Assembly: GCF_001528665.1 (NCBI RefSeq)
Contig: NZ_BBYJ01000012.1
Coordinates: forward strand, 124,001-188,000
From: Microtetraspora malaysiensis
GTDB lineage: Bacteria; Actinomycetota; Actinomycetes; Streptosporangiales; Streptosporangiaceae
Direction of reading: 5' to 3'
DNA: 64,000 bases
Under the pieces are notes generated by a model. The model made no database searches. It saw only the letters and a list, made by a program, of their open reading frames with translations, and had not been told where the DNA came from. Shown in pieces: positions 24,516 through 33,893 of this stretch (position 1 is the first letter of the stretch; the number at the start of each line of letters is the position of its first letter). Both the position numbers and the translations under genes were made by a program.

Positions 24516-25316
24516 TCACGCGTGGGCGACGGTGAGCATGTGGCCGGCCACGCCGAGCAGAGTGGGTTCGCCCTCAGAGCGCCGGGCCACGTCGAGGAGC
24601 ATGCCGCGGCGCTCCGGGTCGTCCAGCCACTCGTTGATGTCGGCGTACAGGCTGAACACACCTTCGAGGGCGTATCGCCGGGCCTCCGGGAGGCCCGCGT
24701 CGGCGAACTCGCCGAGGATCTCGTCCGGGTCGTGGAAGTAGGCGGTGGTGAAGCCGATCCGCTCGTTCCCCCGGAGCAGCCCGTGGCGGGCGGAGTCGTC
24801 CACCACGGGCCGGACGCTCTCCTCGGCGTAACGGCCCGACCTGATCATGTCGTGCACGGCGGCCCACCTGCTGATCGTGGCCGCCGCGACCACGCCGCCG
24901 GGCCGGACGACCCGGCGGGCCTCGGCCAGGGCGCGTACCCGGTCGGCCCGGTCGGACAGGTGGTACAGCGGGCCGAGCAGCAGGACCGCGTCGGCCGAGC
25001 CGCCGGCGTCCTCCAGGGCCCGCGCGTCCCCCACCCGGGCGACGACGCCGGGCAGCCGGGCCGCCTGATCCACGTGCGCGGGCACCGGGTCGACCACCTC
25101 GACCCGGTAGCCGTCGGCGGCGAGCCACTCCGCGTGCACGCCGCCGGCCCCGCCCACGTCCAGGACGCGGGCCGGGGCAGGCGGCAGCACACGGCGCAGC
25201 ACGTCCCGCGTGCGCCAGAGCTCCAGCCGCCCCCGGCCGGAGCGCAGCCGCTCGTTCTCTCTTCCCCGCAGGTAGTAGTCCATGATCTCGGGCGCGAACT
25301 CCGGCGACTCGGTCAT
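24516..25316 (-). CDS. SAM-dependent class I methyltransferase
   Basis: This 266-residue protein is started at MTESPEF (25316). Motif I is VLDVGGAGGVHAEWLA, motif II is VEVVDPVPAHV, then VGDARALEDAGGSADAVLLLGPLYHL and LAEARRVVRPGGVVAAATI. The layout is that of a small-molecule methyltransferase. The substrate is not evident. It is convergent with the aryl-AMP ligase gene and divergent from the acetyltransferase, so it probably does not belong to the aromatic operon. Confidence 0.85.
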   Translation of the reverse strand: MTESPEFAPEIMDYYLRGRENERLRSGRGRLELWRTRDVLRRVLPPAPARVLDVGGAGGVHAEWLAADGYRVEVVDPVPAHVDQAARLPGVVARVGDARALEDAGGSADAVLLLGPLYHLSDRADRVRALAEARRVVRPGGVVAAATISRWAAVHDMIRSGRYAEESVRPVVDDSARHGLLRGNERIGFTTAYFHDPDEILGEFADAGLPEARRYALEGVFSLYADINEWLDDPERRGMLLDVARRSEGEPTLLGVAGHMLTVAHA

Positions 25317-25414
25317 GCCGTGAGGATGCCGCCCGCCCGGACCGGGATCAACCCGGTTTTCCCGGTACGGAGCGACTCGCCGCACCCGTGAAAACGCTGA
25401 GGTAGCGTCCGGAC

Positions 25415-25942
25415 ATGTCCCTCGATCCACATCCCACCCTGTACGGCACGGCGGTGACCTTACGCCCCGCCACGGAGGCCGACATCCCGGCGCTCGCCGC
25501 CATTCGGGCCACTCCCGAGGTGTACCGGTGGTGGCGGGGCGAGGAGGACCTGGCGGCGGAGGTGGCCCGCGACCTGAGCGCTCCGGACACCGCCGTCCTC
25601 GCGATCGTGTACGACGGCCGCGTGGCCGGCCAGATCCAGTGGGGAGCGGAGGAGGAGCCCGACTACCGCCACGCGAGCATCGACGTCTTCCTCGATCCGG
25701 CGGTGCACGGCCGGGGCATCGGCGCCGACGCGATACGCACGCTGGCCCGGCATCTGATCGGCGACCGGGGCCACCATCGGCTGACGATCGACCCGGCCGC
25801 GGACAACTCGGCCGCCATCCGGTGTTACGAGAAGGTGGGCTTCCGCCCGGTCGGCGTCATGCGGCGGTACGAGCGCGGCCCGGACGGCACCTGGCACGAC
25901 GGCCTCCTCATGGACCTGCTGGCCGAGGAGCTGACCGGCTGA
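25415..25942 (+). CDS. GNAT acetyltransferase, AAC(6')-like
   Basis: This 175-residue protein has the GNAT core: VTLRPATEADIPALAAIR at the N-terminus, GVDVFL-like IDVFLDPAVHGRGIGADAIR with the acetyl-CoA Q/RxxGxG/A loop (HGRGIGADA), and AAIRCYEKVGFRPVGVMR. This pattern is closest to aminoglycoside 6'-N-acetyltransferase-type proteins, but many such proteins act on other amines. TAGCGT lies 7 bases before the ATG, which suggests a leaderless transcript. No resistance claim can be made from sequence alone. Confidence 0.82.
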   Translation: MSLDPHPTLYGTAVTLRPATEADIPALAAIRATPEVYRWWRGEEDLAAEVARDLSAPDTAVLAIVYDGRVAGQIQWGAEEEPDYRHASIDVFLDPAVHGRGIGADAIRTLARHLIGDRGHHRLTIDPAADNSAAIRCYEKVGFRPVGVMRRYERGPDGTWHDGLLMDLLAEELTG

Positions 25943-25960
25943 CGGGTCCGCCCGGAGCGC

Positions 25961-25985
25961 CGGAAGGCGGATCTCCGCCTGCCGG
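25961..25985. terminator. Hairpin between the convergent GNAT and glycosyltransferase genes
   Basis: AGGCGGA-TC-TCCGCCT forms a compact stem, extended by CCGG/CCGG outside one mismatch. It lies between the two convergent stops and could serve both genes. Confidence 0.5.
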
Positions 25986-25994
25986 GACGGTGGT

Positions 25995-27320
25995 TCAACC
26001 GGCGCTGTTGAGCCCGGTCGGTTCGGCCACGTCGCGCGCGGGAGTGCCCTCGTCCCTGCCGGTCGTCCGCTCGGTGAGGGCCTCGAGTTCGGCGACCGCT
26101 CGGTCGGTGGCCGTCTCGGCGGCGATCTCGCCGGCCAGCCGCCGCGATTCGCGCTGGTAGGACGGGTCGTGGAGGACGCGGTCGACCGCGCGGGCGATCG
26201 TGCGCGGTGCGGCGCCCTTGCCGACGGTGACCCCGGCGCCGGCGAGTTCGACGCGCCGCGCCACCTCGCTCTGGTCGCGTCCCAACGGCACGCAGACGAG
26301 GGGAACACCCGCGGCCAGGGACTTGACGACCGTGCCGTGGCCGGCGTGCGTGATCGTCACCGCGGCGTGGCGCAGCGCCAGGCTGTGCGGCGCCGCCGCG
26401 GTGACGAGGACATTGCCGGGCGCCCGGATCGTCGCCGGGGCCACGGCCGGGCCGGTCGTCAGCAGCCCACGCACCGGCAGCGTGCCGAGGGCTTCGGCGA
26501 TGCGCTCGAGCACCACGCGCTGGTTCATGAACGTCGAGCTCAGGCTGACCAGCACCAGCGGTGCCTCACCCGTTGGCAGCTCCAGCTCCCCGACCCAGGC
26601 GGGGTCGTCGAGCCGTGGGCCGACGTGGCGCACGTAGTCGGGGAAGCGCCGGCTGGGGTAGTCGAGCGCACGGGGGGACAGCACGAGACACCGATCGACG
26701 CGGCAGAACGCGTCGACGACCGAGTCCAGCGGCGCCAGGCCGTTGGCGACGCGGGCGGCGTTGAGCGCCGGCAGCCCCTTCGCCCACGGCTTCATGATCA
26801 GCCCCATCAGGATCCGGTCGCGGAGGTGCCCCAGCATGCCGGTGGCGGGCGCGAATCCCGGACCGAACGGCGGTGCTCCCGGGGTGGGCATCGGATAGAC
26901 GGTCGTCGCGAGCGAGGCCACGGGGATCCCGGCGGCTTCGCCGGCGGTGAGCGTGCCGAGGAGCGAGGAGTCGGCGACCAGCACGTCGGCCGGATGAGCA
27001 CGCAACTCGGCCAGGGTGTCCCGGGCGTAGTCGGCCGCGGGTCCGCACACGATGCGGTCCCGCAGCCGCGCGAACGCGCCCAACGGCGTACGGGCCTCGA
27101 AGTCCTTGAGGACCTCCTTGGCCGGGTCGGCGGTGTCGCCCTGGGGCGCCGTCGTCCAGGCGACCGGCTCCGCGCCGGCGGCGGCGACCTCGTCGTGCAG
27201 CGACCTGTCGGCCAGCACCCGGACGCCGTGGCCGCGTTCGCGCAGCGCGCGGGCGACCGAAAGCGTGGGCGGCACGGCTCCGCCGCCGGACCAGGTGGCG
27301 AACAGGAAGTTCTTACTCAT
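25995..27320 (-). CDS. Macrolide-type UDP/NDP-glycosyltransferase (GT1 fold)
   Basis: This 441-residue GT-B protein begins FLFATWSGGGAVPPTLSVARAL and contains the C-terminal nucleotide-sugar site VTITHAGHGTVVKSLAAGVP, then CVPLGRDQSEVARRVE. These mark the EryCIII/MGT-like group that glycosylates small molecules, often macrolides or other antibiotics. The start codon overlaps the end of the TetR gene by 8 bp, so the pair is an operon. That layout fits a substrate-inducible detoxification or self-protection pair. No antibiotic cluster is near, so the acceptor is unknown. Confidence 0.87.
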   Translation of the reverse strand: MSKNFLFATWSGGGAVPPTLSVARALRERGHGVRVLADRSLHDEVAAAGAEPVAWTTAPQGDTADPAKEVLKDFEARTPLGAFARLRDRIVCGPAADYARDTLAELRAHPADVLVADSSLLGTLTAGEAAGIPVASLATTVYPMPTPGAPPFGPGFAPATGMLGHLRDRILMGLIMKPWAKGLPALNAARVANGLAPLDSVVDAFCRVDRCLVLSPRALDYPSRRFPDYVRHVGPRLDDPAWVGELELPTGEAPLVLVSLSSTFMNQRVVLERIAEALGTLPVRGLLTTGPAVAPATIRAPGNVLVTAAAPHSLALRHAAVTITHAGHGTVVKSLAAGVPLVCVPLGRDQSEVARRVELAGAGVTVGKGAAPRTIARAVDRVLHDPSYQRESRRLAGEIAAETATDRAVAELEALTERTTGRDEGTPARDVAEPTGLNSAG

Positions 27321-27915
27321 AGTTCCTCTTTCGCGGATCGATCGAGGTCAGCAAGTCGCACATGGCACGTTCGGCGTCCTCGCGCGACAGCCCGAGGTCG
27401 CGCCGCCACAATTTCCAGAGGTAGACGTCCGTGGCGGCGTAGTGCAGGGTCAGCGCGTGCTCGCGTGCGGGGCCCCGGGCCGGGAGGCGGTCGGCGAAGA
27501 CCCGCTCCAACCACGCCCGATGCTGGCCGCGCGCGTGGGCGGCCGCGCGGGCGAACGCCGGGACACGATCGATCTGCGCGATCCAGAGCGCGTTGGCGTC
27601 GCCGTGGCCTTCGTAGTCCTCGAAGAGCACGGCCACGATCGCCGGTACATCACCGGTCGGCGACTGACGGGCGACCTCCGTTTGGGACGCCAGCCAGTCG
27701 GCGATGGCGTCGGCGAGCCCGTCCTTGCTGTCGAAGTGGTTGACGATGGTCTGCACCGACACACCGGCCTCGTCGGCGATGTGCTGCAGCGTGACGTCGT
27801 CGTACCACCGCCGCGCCCATAGCGCGACCGCGGCTTCGAGGATTCGCGCGCGCGTGGCCTCCATGGCCGCGGCACGGGCACCCATACGGTACGAGCGCTT
27901 GGCCTCACTTTCCAT
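27313..27915 (-). CDS. TetR-family regulator of the glycosyltransferase operon
   Basis: This 200-residue protein has the TetR N-terminal helix-turn-helix (residues 22-68: ARILEAAVALWARR, VTLQHIADEAGVSVQTIVNHF) and a ligand-binding all-helical C-terminus. The protein is translationally coupled to the downstream glycosyltransferase gene. It probably controls this operon from the AT-rich promoter region at 27916-27960. Confidence 0.87.
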   Translation of the reverse strand: MESEAKRSYRMGARAAAMEATRARILEAAVALWARRWYDDVTLQHIADEAGVSVQTIVNHFDSKDGLADAIADWLASQTEVARQSPTGDVPAIVAVLFEDYEGHGDANALWIAQIDRVPAFARAAAHARGQHRAWLERVFADRLPARGPAREHALTLHYAATDVYLWKLWRRDLGLSREDAERAMCDLLTSIDPRKRNYE

Positions 27916-28104
27916 GGAGTCATATCTATATTCAATTGGTCAACCAGTCAAATAAAACCTGGGGTGTTCACCCGCATGCCGACCGGAACAGTGGCGCCGC
28001 CGCAAGAGATCGAGTGAGGAGGCGGCAGCCGGAGGCGAGCTCGTCGCGTTGTGATCAAGCCGGGGATGACGATCTCGCCGGCCCCGCCTGCACCCCGGGT
28101 ACGC

Positions 28105-28140
28105 CAACGGCCCGGGAGGCGAGGCCATCCCGGGCCGTTG
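28105..28140 (-). terminator. Terminator after lysK
   Basis: CAACGGCCCGGGA (28105-28117) pairs perfectly with TCCCGGGCCGTTG (28128-28140) around a 10-base loop, 16 bases beyond the lysK stop. Confidence 0.8.
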
Positions 28141-28156
28141 ATGGAGACGTCAGGCG

Positions 28157-29869
28157 TCAGGCGTCGAGCAGCTTGCGCACCCGACCGGCGCCGACCGCGA
28201 GAAGCAGCGTCGGCAGCCGCGGACCGGTATCGCGCCCGACCAGCAGCCGGTACAGCAGGGCGAAGAACTCGCGCTGCGCGACCTTCAGCTCCGGCGTCGG
28301 CTTGGCGTCGGCCGGCAGGCCCGCCCGGAGCTTGGGCACGCTGTAGACGAGGGTGGTCAGCGCCTCGAGCGACCAGTGCTCGTCGATCCCCTCCAGCAGC
28401 AGCCGCAGCGACTCCCGCTCGGCGTCGCCGAGGGACGCCAGCAGCTCCGCGTCGGGCTCGTCGCGCACGCGGGTGCGCTGCTCGACCGGCACCTGGGTGG
28501 TGACCCAGTGGGTGGCCCGGTCGAGGCGGGGCCGGGTCTCGTCCAGGGACTCGATCGGGTCGGCCGGGTCGAGGTCCCGCAGGATGCGCAGGGTCTGCTC
28601 GGGGTCGCCCGCCGCGACGTCCACCACCGAGGCGAGCGTCCGGTACGGCACCGGCCGCGGCGTCGTCGGCAGCGGGCCGGCGGCGGTGCCGATCGCCCGG
28701 GCGTGCGCCGCGAGGTCGGCGGGCAGTGCCGTGCCGTCCGCGACCTTGCGCGCCAGCGCGTCCCACTCGTCGTAGAGACGCTGGATCTCCTGGTCGAACG
28801 CGATCTTGAAGGACTGGTTGGGCTTGCGCCGCGCGTACAGCCAGCGCAGCAGCGGCGCCTCCATGATCTCCAGGGCGTCGGCGGGAGTGGGCACGCCGCC
28901 CTTGGAGCTGCTCATCTTGGCCATGCCGCTGATGCCGACGAAGGCGTACATGGGACCGATCGGCTGGTCGCCGCCGAACACGTCCCTGATGATCTGCCCG
29001 CCGACGATGAACGAGGAGCCCGGCGAGGAGTGGTCGACCCCCGACGGCTCGAAGACGACGCCCTCGTACTGCCAGCGCATCGGCCAGTCGACCTTCCACA
29101 CCAGCTTGCCCCGGTTGTGCTCGGACAGCCGCACGACCTCGGAGAAGCCGCAGACGCAGGTGTAGGCCAGCTCGGTCGTCTCGTCGTCGTAGGAGGTGAC
29201 CGTGGTCAGGTCGCGCTCACAGGCCGAGCAGTAGGGCTTGTACGGGAAGTAGCCGGCGGCGGCGCTGCCGTCGTCCTCGGTCGCCGCGCCCGACCCCTCG
29301 ACGGCGGCGGCCTCCGCCTCGTCCACCGGCGTCTGCCGCGGCGCCTGGGAGGCGCCCTTGTCCTTCGTCCGGTACTGGGCGAGGATCGCGTCGATCCGCT
29401 CCCGTTCGCGCATCGCGAAGAGGATCTGCTCACGGTAGGCGCCCGAGGTGTAGCGCTCGGTCTGGCTGATGCCGTGGAACTCGATGCCCATCTCGGCGAG
29501 CGCCGCGATCATCGGGGCCTTGAAGTGCTCGGCCCAGCTCGCGTACGGGCTGCCGGGAGGCGCGGGCACGGAGGTCAGCGGCTTGCCGATGTGCTCGGCC
29601 CACGCCGGGTCGATGCCGGCCGGGACCTTGCGGAACCGGTCATAGTCGTCCCAGGACAGGACGTGGACGCACTCGTACCCGCGACGGCGGATCTCGTCGG
29701 CGACGAGATGCGGCGTCATGACCTCACGCAGGTTCCCCAGGTGAATGGGTCCGGACGGACTGAGGCCAGATGCGCAGACGATGGTTTTTCCGGGCGCGCG
29801 ACGCTCCGCCTCGGCGATGACCTCGTCCGCGAAACGGGAGACCCAGTCGGTCTCGGAGCTTACAGCCAC
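28157..29869 (-). CDS. lysK: Class I lysyl-tRNA synthetase
   Basis: This 570-residue enzyme has the class I signatures: a HIGH-type motif HLGN at 43-46 within GLSPSGPIHLGNLREV, and KMSSSKGG for the KMSKS loop. A zinc-binding pair CSACERD and CVCG lies at about 205-235. The alpha-helix-bundle anticodon domain makes up the last third. It charges tRNA-Lys. This form is common in archaea and only sporadic in bacteria; several actinomycetes carry it, sometimes beside the class II enzyme. The GTG start has AAAGGG upstream. Confidence 0.93.
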   Translation of the reverse strand: MAVSSETDWVSRFADEVIAEAERRAPGKTIVCASGLSPSGPIHLGNLREVMTPHLVADEIRRRGYECVHVLSWDDYDRFRKVPAGIDPAWAEHIGKPLTSVPAPPGSPYASWAEHFKAPMIAALAEMGIEFHGISQTERYTSGAYREQILFAMRERERIDAILAQYRTKDKGASQAPRQTPVDEAEAAAVEGSGAATEDDGSAAAGYFPYKPYCSACERDLTTVTSYDDETTELAYTCVCGFSEVVRLSEHNRGKLVWKVDWPMRWQYEGVVFEPSGVDHSSPGSSFIVGGQIIRDVFGGDQPIGPMYAFVGISGMAKMSSSKGGVPTPADALEIMEAPLLRWLYARRKPNQSFKIAFDQEIQRLYDEWDALARKVADGTALPADLAAHARAIGTAAGPLPTTPRPVPYRTLASVVDVAAGDPEQTLRILRDLDPADPIESLDETRPRLDRATHWVTTQVPVEQRTRVRDEPDAELLASLGDAERESLRLLLEGIDEHWSLEALTTLVYSVPKLRAGLPADAKPTPELKVAQREFFALLYRLLVGRDTGPRLPTLLLAVGAGRVRKLLDA

Positions 29870-30095
29870 GATCGACGCACCCTTTCTGTGAAATCCCAGT
29901 CATCCATTCTCGCGGATGCCCGGGGCTCCCCGGTCCGTCCGAGACCTCCGGGCCCGGATTCGTAGCGGGAAATCCGGCCGCCCAAGGCCGCCGGCGGGCG
30001 TTGCCACGAGGGCGTTCGCGCTGGTCAACCCGACGGCCGCGAGCCCGAGCCGGGGCCGCGATATATGGCCGGGGCCGTGGGATAAGACTGGGAGC

Positions 30096-31517
30096 ATGCG
30101 CACAGCAGATATCGGAGTGACGGGGCTGGCCACGATGGGCCGCAACCTCGCGCGGAACTTCGCCCGCCACGGTCACGTGGTCGCCGTCCACAACCGGACC
30201 GAGAGCCGCACCAAGCAGCTCATGGAGGAGCACGGCGACGAGGGCGCCTTCGTCCCGTCCTCCTCAGTGGAGGAGTTCGTCTCCTCGCTCCGGCGGCCAC
30301 GCAAGGCGATCATCATGGTCAAGGCGGGCCCGTCCACGGACGCCGTGATCGAGGAGCTCGCCGCGTGCATGGAGCCGGGCGACATGATCATTGACGGGGG
30401 CAACGCGCACTTCCAGGACACCCGCCGCCGGGAGGCCGCCCTCCGGGAGCGCGGCCTGCACTTCGTCGGCACGGGCATCTCCGGGGGCGAGGAGGGCGCG
30501 CTGAACGGGCCCAGCATCATGCCGGGCGGCGCCGCCGAGGCGTACGAGACGCTCGGGCCGCTGCTGGAGGACATCGCCGCCAAGGTGGACGGCACCCCGT
30601 GCTGCGTCCACGTCGGGCCGGACGGCGCCGGGCACTTCGTGAAGATGGTCCACAACGGCATCGAGTACGCCGACATGCAGCTCATCGCCGAGTCCTACGA
30701 CCTGCTGCGGCAGGCGCTCGGGCTGTCGCCGAGCGAGCTGGCGGACGTCTTCCGCGAGTGGAACCGGGGCGAGCTGGAGTCCTACCTCATCGAGATCACC
30801 GCCGAGGTGCTCGGACACACCGACCTCGCCACCGGCCGGCCGTTCGTGGACGTGGTGCTCGACCAGGCGGAGCAGAAGGGCACCGGCCGCTGGACCGTGC
30901 AGAGCGCTCTCGAACTCGGCGTCCCGGTCACCGGCATCGCCGAGGCGGTTTTCGCACGCGCGTTGTCCGGTCATCCCGGCCAGCGCGCCGCCGCGCGCTC
31001 CCTCACCGGGCCGAACGGCGCCGCGCCCGGGGCGGAGCTCGTCGACGACGTGCGGCGCGCGCTCTACGCCTCCAAGATCGTCGCGTACGCGCAGGGGTTC
31101 GACCAGATCACCGCCGCGGGCGAGGAGTACGGCTGGAACGTGGACCGGGGCGCCATGGCCACGATCTGGCGGGGCGGCTGCATCATCCGGGCCAAGTTCC
31201 TCGACCGCATCCGCGCGGCCTACGAGGCCGATCCCGCCCTGCCGACGCTGCTCGCGGCCCCGGCGTTCGCCGCCGCGCTGGCCGACGCGCAGGACTCCTG
31301 GCGCCGGGTCGTCGCCACGGCGGCGACGATCGGCGTTCCGACGCCCGGCTTCTCGTCCGCGCTCGCGTACTACGACGGGCTGCGCCGCGACCGGTTGCCG
31401 GCCGCGCTCGTCCAGGGCCTGCGTGACTTCTTCGGTGCGCACACCTACCGCCGGGTGGACCGGGAGGGCGCGTTCCACACCGACTGGTCCGGCGACCGGC
31501 GGGAACGGTCCGCCTGA
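30096..31517 (+). CDS. gnd: 6-phosphogluconate dehydrogenase
   Basis: The 473-residue decarboxylating enzyme of the pentose phosphate pathway has GVTGLATMGRNLARNFARHG, DMIIDGGNAHFQDT, the catalytic GTGISGGEEGALNGPSIMPG and KMVHNGIEYADMQ with the catalytic Lys. It ends with IWRGGCIIRAKFLDRI, the long helical C-terminal domain of the dimeric NADP enzyme. Length is standard. TAAGAC followed by GGGAG directly upstream of the ATG suggests a very short leader. It is a stand-alone gene. Confidence 0.95.
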   Translation: MRTADIGVTGLATMGRNLARNFARHGHVVAVHNRTESRTKQLMEEHGDEGAFVPSSSVEEFVSSLRRPRKAIIMVKAGPSTDAVIEELAACMEPGDMIIDGGNAHFQDTRRREAALRERGLHFVGTGISGGEEGALNGPSIMPGGAAEAYETLGPLLEDIAAKVDGTPCCVHVGPDGAGHFVKMVHNGIEYADMQLIAESYDLLRQALGLSPSELADVFREWNRGELESYLIEITAEVLGHTDLATGRPFVDVVLDQAEQKGTGRWTVQSALELGVPVTGIAEAVFARALSGHPGQRAAARSLTGPNGAAPGAELVDDVRRALYASKIVAYAQGFDQITAAGEEYGWNVDRGAMATIWRGGCIIRAKFLDRIRAAYEADPALPTLLAAPAFAAALADAQDSWRRVVATAATIGVPTPGFSSALAYYDGLRRDRLPAALVQGLRDFFGAHTYRRVDREGAFHTDWSGDRRERSA

Positions 31518-31546
31518 CCGGGGCTCGCGCGACCTCCGGAAAACGC

Positions 31547-31586
31547 GGTACGGCCCGCACCCCGGGCGTGGGGTGCGGGCCGTACC
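31547..31586. terminator. Bidirectional terminator between gnd and the MFS exporter
   Basis: GGTACGGCCCGCACCCC (31547-31563) pairs perfectly with GGGGTGCGGGCCGTACC (31570-31586) around a GGGCGT loop. It sits between two convergent stops. Confidence 0.88.
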
Positions 31587-31608
31587 AGGTGATCCGCGTG
31601 CCTCCGGT

Positions 31609-33201
31609 CTATTCGAAGACCGGGACGGCCTCGGCCTTGTCCTCCGCCTTTCCGGGTGCGGAGGCACCGCTGCGGAGGGGGACCTCCTTCACGAAGATCG
31701 CGATTACCGGGACGAGCACGGCGAACAGGACGGACCATGCGAAGACGCCGCTGATGGAGTCGGCGAGCGCGCCCAGGATGCCGTCCTTCATCTGCGGAGG
31801 AAGCTGGGCGAGCTGGGCGGGGTTCATCCGGCCGCCGCTGGACGCCACCTTGCCGGCCATCTCGGGCCCGAGCTTGGCGGTGAGCTCGCCGGTCAGCTTG
31901 TTGTTGAAGATGGCGCCGAACAGCGAGATGCCGAACGAGCCGCCGATCGAACGGAAGAACGTGGAGGCGCTGCTCGCGACGCCCAGGTCCTTCTGCTCGA
32001 CGCTGTTCTGCGCGATGAGCATGGTGGTCTGCATCAGGAAGCCCATGCCGAGGCCGAGGACCGCGATGTACACGCCGGTCGTCAGCGTGCTGGTCTTCGC
32101 GTCCTGCAGGGAGAGCAGCAAGGTGCCGATGGCCATGACCACGCCGCCGACGACCGGGTAGATCTTGTACTTGCCGGTCTTGGTGATCGCGCGGCCGACG
32201 AACAGCGACACGACCATCGACGCGGCCATCATCGGCAGCAGGAGCAGGCCGGAGTTGGTGGCGCTCGCGCCCTGCACGGTCTGCTGGAACAGCGGCAGGA
32301 AGCTGATCGCGCCGAACATCGCGAATCCGAGCAGGAAGCCGAGCGCCGAGATCAGGCTGAAGTTGCGGTTGGCGAACACGTGGAGCGGCATGATCGGCTC
32401 CGCCGCGCGCTTCTCGATCGGCAGGAAGATCGCCAGCGAGACGACGGCGAGGGCGGCCAGGCCGAGGATCTGCCAGGAGCCCCACGGGTAGCCGTGCGCC
32501 TGCCCGCCCCAGGACGTGATCAGCACGATGGCGGTGATGCCGACGGTGAGGACGGCCGCGCCCAGCCAGTCGATGCGGTGCTCGGTGCGGTGCTTGGGCA
32601 GGTGCAGCTTGAGGATCAGCCAGGCCAGCGCGACGCCGCCGATGGGCAGGTTCACGTAGAAGGCCCAGCGCCAGTCTCCGTGGTCGGTGATGAAGCCGCC
32701 GACCAGCGGTCCAGCGATCATGGCCAGCGACATGATGGCGGCCATGATGCCCTGGTACTGCCCGCGCTCGCGGGGCGGCACGAGGTCGCCGACGATCGCC
32801 ATCGCGTTCACCAGGAGGCCGCCGGCGCCGAGGCCCTGGATCGCGCGGAAGGCGATGAGCTCGATCATGCCGTTTTCGGTCCCGCCGAAGAGCGACGAAC
32901 CCGCCATGCCGCAGAGCGCGGATCCCACCAGGAAGATGACGATCGAGGCCAGGAAGATGCCCTTACGTCCGTAAAGGTCACCCAGTTTGCCCCAGATCGG
33001 CGTCGAGACCGTCGTCCCGAGCACATAGGCCGTGGTCACCCACGTGAAGTACTCCAGGCCGTTCAGCTCGCCGATGATGCGCGGCATGGCCGTACCGACG
33101 ATCATGTTGTCGAGCATCGCCAGCATGATCGCGAGCATGAGGCCGGGCAGCACCATCATGACCTCTTTGGACCTGCCTGGTGGTGCGGCGGATTCCGTCA
33201 T
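31609..33201 (-). CDS. MFS drug exporter, 14-helix (EmrB/QacA, DHA2) type
   Basis: This 530-residue membrane protein has about 14 predicted helices. Motif A, GKLGDLYGRKGIFL, and motif C-like GPLVGGFITDHGDWRWAFYVNLP are typical of proton-driven multidrug exporters of the DHA2 family. I start it at ATG 33201 behind AAGGGGGA; the frame is open further upstream but that part crosses the operators. It is divergent from a TetR gene with two operator-like palindromes between, so it is very likely repressed by that protein and induced by its own substrate. Confidence 0.92.
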   Translation of the reverse strand: MTESAAPPGRSKEVMMVLPGLMLAIMLAMLDNMIVGTAMPRIIGELNGLEYFTWVTTAYVLGTTVSTPIWGKLGDLYGRKGIFLASIVIFLVGSALCGMAGSSLFGGTENGMIELIAFRAIQGLGAGGLLVNAMAIVGDLVPPRERGQYQGIMAAIMSLAMIAGPLVGGFITDHGDWRWAFYVNLPIGGVALAWLILKLHLPKHRTEHRIDWLGAAVLTVGITAIVLITSWGGQAHGYPWGSWQILGLAALAVVSLAIFLPIEKRAAEPIMPLHVFANRNFSLISALGFLLGFAMFGAISFLPLFQQTVQGASATNSGLLLLPMMAASMVVSLFVGRAITKTGKYKIYPVVGGVVMAIGTLLLSLQDAKTSTLTTGVYIAVLGLGMGFLMQTTMLIAQNSVEQKDLGVASSASTFFRSIGGSFGISLFGAIFNNKLTGELTAKLGPEMAGKVASSGGRMNPAQLAQLPPQMKDGILGALADSISGVFAWSVLFAVLVPVIAIFVKEVPLRSGASAPGKAEDKAEAVPVFE

Positions 33202-33227
33202 TTGCGTCCCCCTTGAAGCGCTACTTA

Positions 33228-33243
33228 CTTGCCGACCGGCAAG
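33228..33243. promoter_or_regulatory. TetR operator candidate 1
   Basis: CTTGCCGACCGGCAAG is a perfect palindrome with 7-bp arms around AC. It lies 27 bp before the exporter start. A second, related site follows at 33271. Confidence 0.65.
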
Positions 33244-33270
33244 CGGCAGAGGGTTACGGTAGGCTCCCTG

Positions 33271-33286
33271 CTTACCGGCCGTCAAG
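33271..33286. promoter_or_regulatory. TetR operator candidate 2
   Basis: CTTACCGGCCGTCAAG matches operator 1 at 13 of 16 positions. It lies exactly 43 bp (about four helical turns) away and 26 bp before the TetR start, so it is placed for autoregulation. Confidence 0.6.
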
Positions 33287-33311
33287 TTAAATAAAGGGGT
33301 AAAGCAAGGCA

Positions 33312-33893
33312 ATGGGTGCTCAGACTGACACGCGGAGCCGGATCCAAGATGTCGCGCTTCGGCTCTTCACAGAGCAGGGCTACGAGGCGACCTCGCTGCG
33401 CGAGATCGCCGAAGCTCTCAACGTCACCAAAGCCGCCCTTTACTACCACTTCAAAACCAAAGACGACATCATCGCGAGCCTCACCGAGGACCGGATCAAA
33501 TCCCTGGACGCGCTGGTCGCCTGGGCCCAGGAGCAGCCGCGCACGGTGGAGACCCGCCGGGAGCTGGTCCGCCGCTACTCAGAGGACATGACGCGCGGGC
33601 GCGACCACGAGGTCATGCGCTTCCTGGAACGCAACCAGACCGCGCTGCAGCAGCACAGCAAGGTCATGATGATGCGCGAGCGGATGACGGCCCTCATCTC
33701 CGTCCTCTGCGACGCCGACGACCCGATCACCGTCAAGCTCCGACGCTCCATGGCGATCTTCACCATGCACGCGGTCTGGTTCGTACTGCGCGACGAGAAG
33801 GTGGGCGACGAGGAGCGGACCGAGGCCGCGCTCCAGCTCGCGCTGGAACTGATCGACTCCGCGGAAGAGTTTCCCACGCCAGCGGAAACCTGA
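33312..33893 (+). CDS. TetR-family repressor of the MFS exporter
   Basis: The 193-residue protein has the TetR DNA-binding domain at residues 6-52 (SRIQDVALRLFTEQGYEATS, LREIAEALNVTKAALYYHF). A helical effector-binding domain follows. YYHFKTKDDI is a hallmark of the family. Twin palindromes in the 110-bp divergent gap to the exporter are probable binding sites for both genes. Confidence 0.92.
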   Translation: MGAQTDTRSRIQDVALRLFTEQGYEATSLREIAEALNVTKAALYYHFKTKDDIIASLTEDRIKSLDALVAWAQEQPRTVETRRELVRRYSEDMTRGRDHEVMRFLERNQTALQQHSKVMMMRERMTALISVLCDADDPITVKLRRSMAIFTMHAVWFVLRDEKVGDEERTEAALQLALELIDSAEEFPTPAET

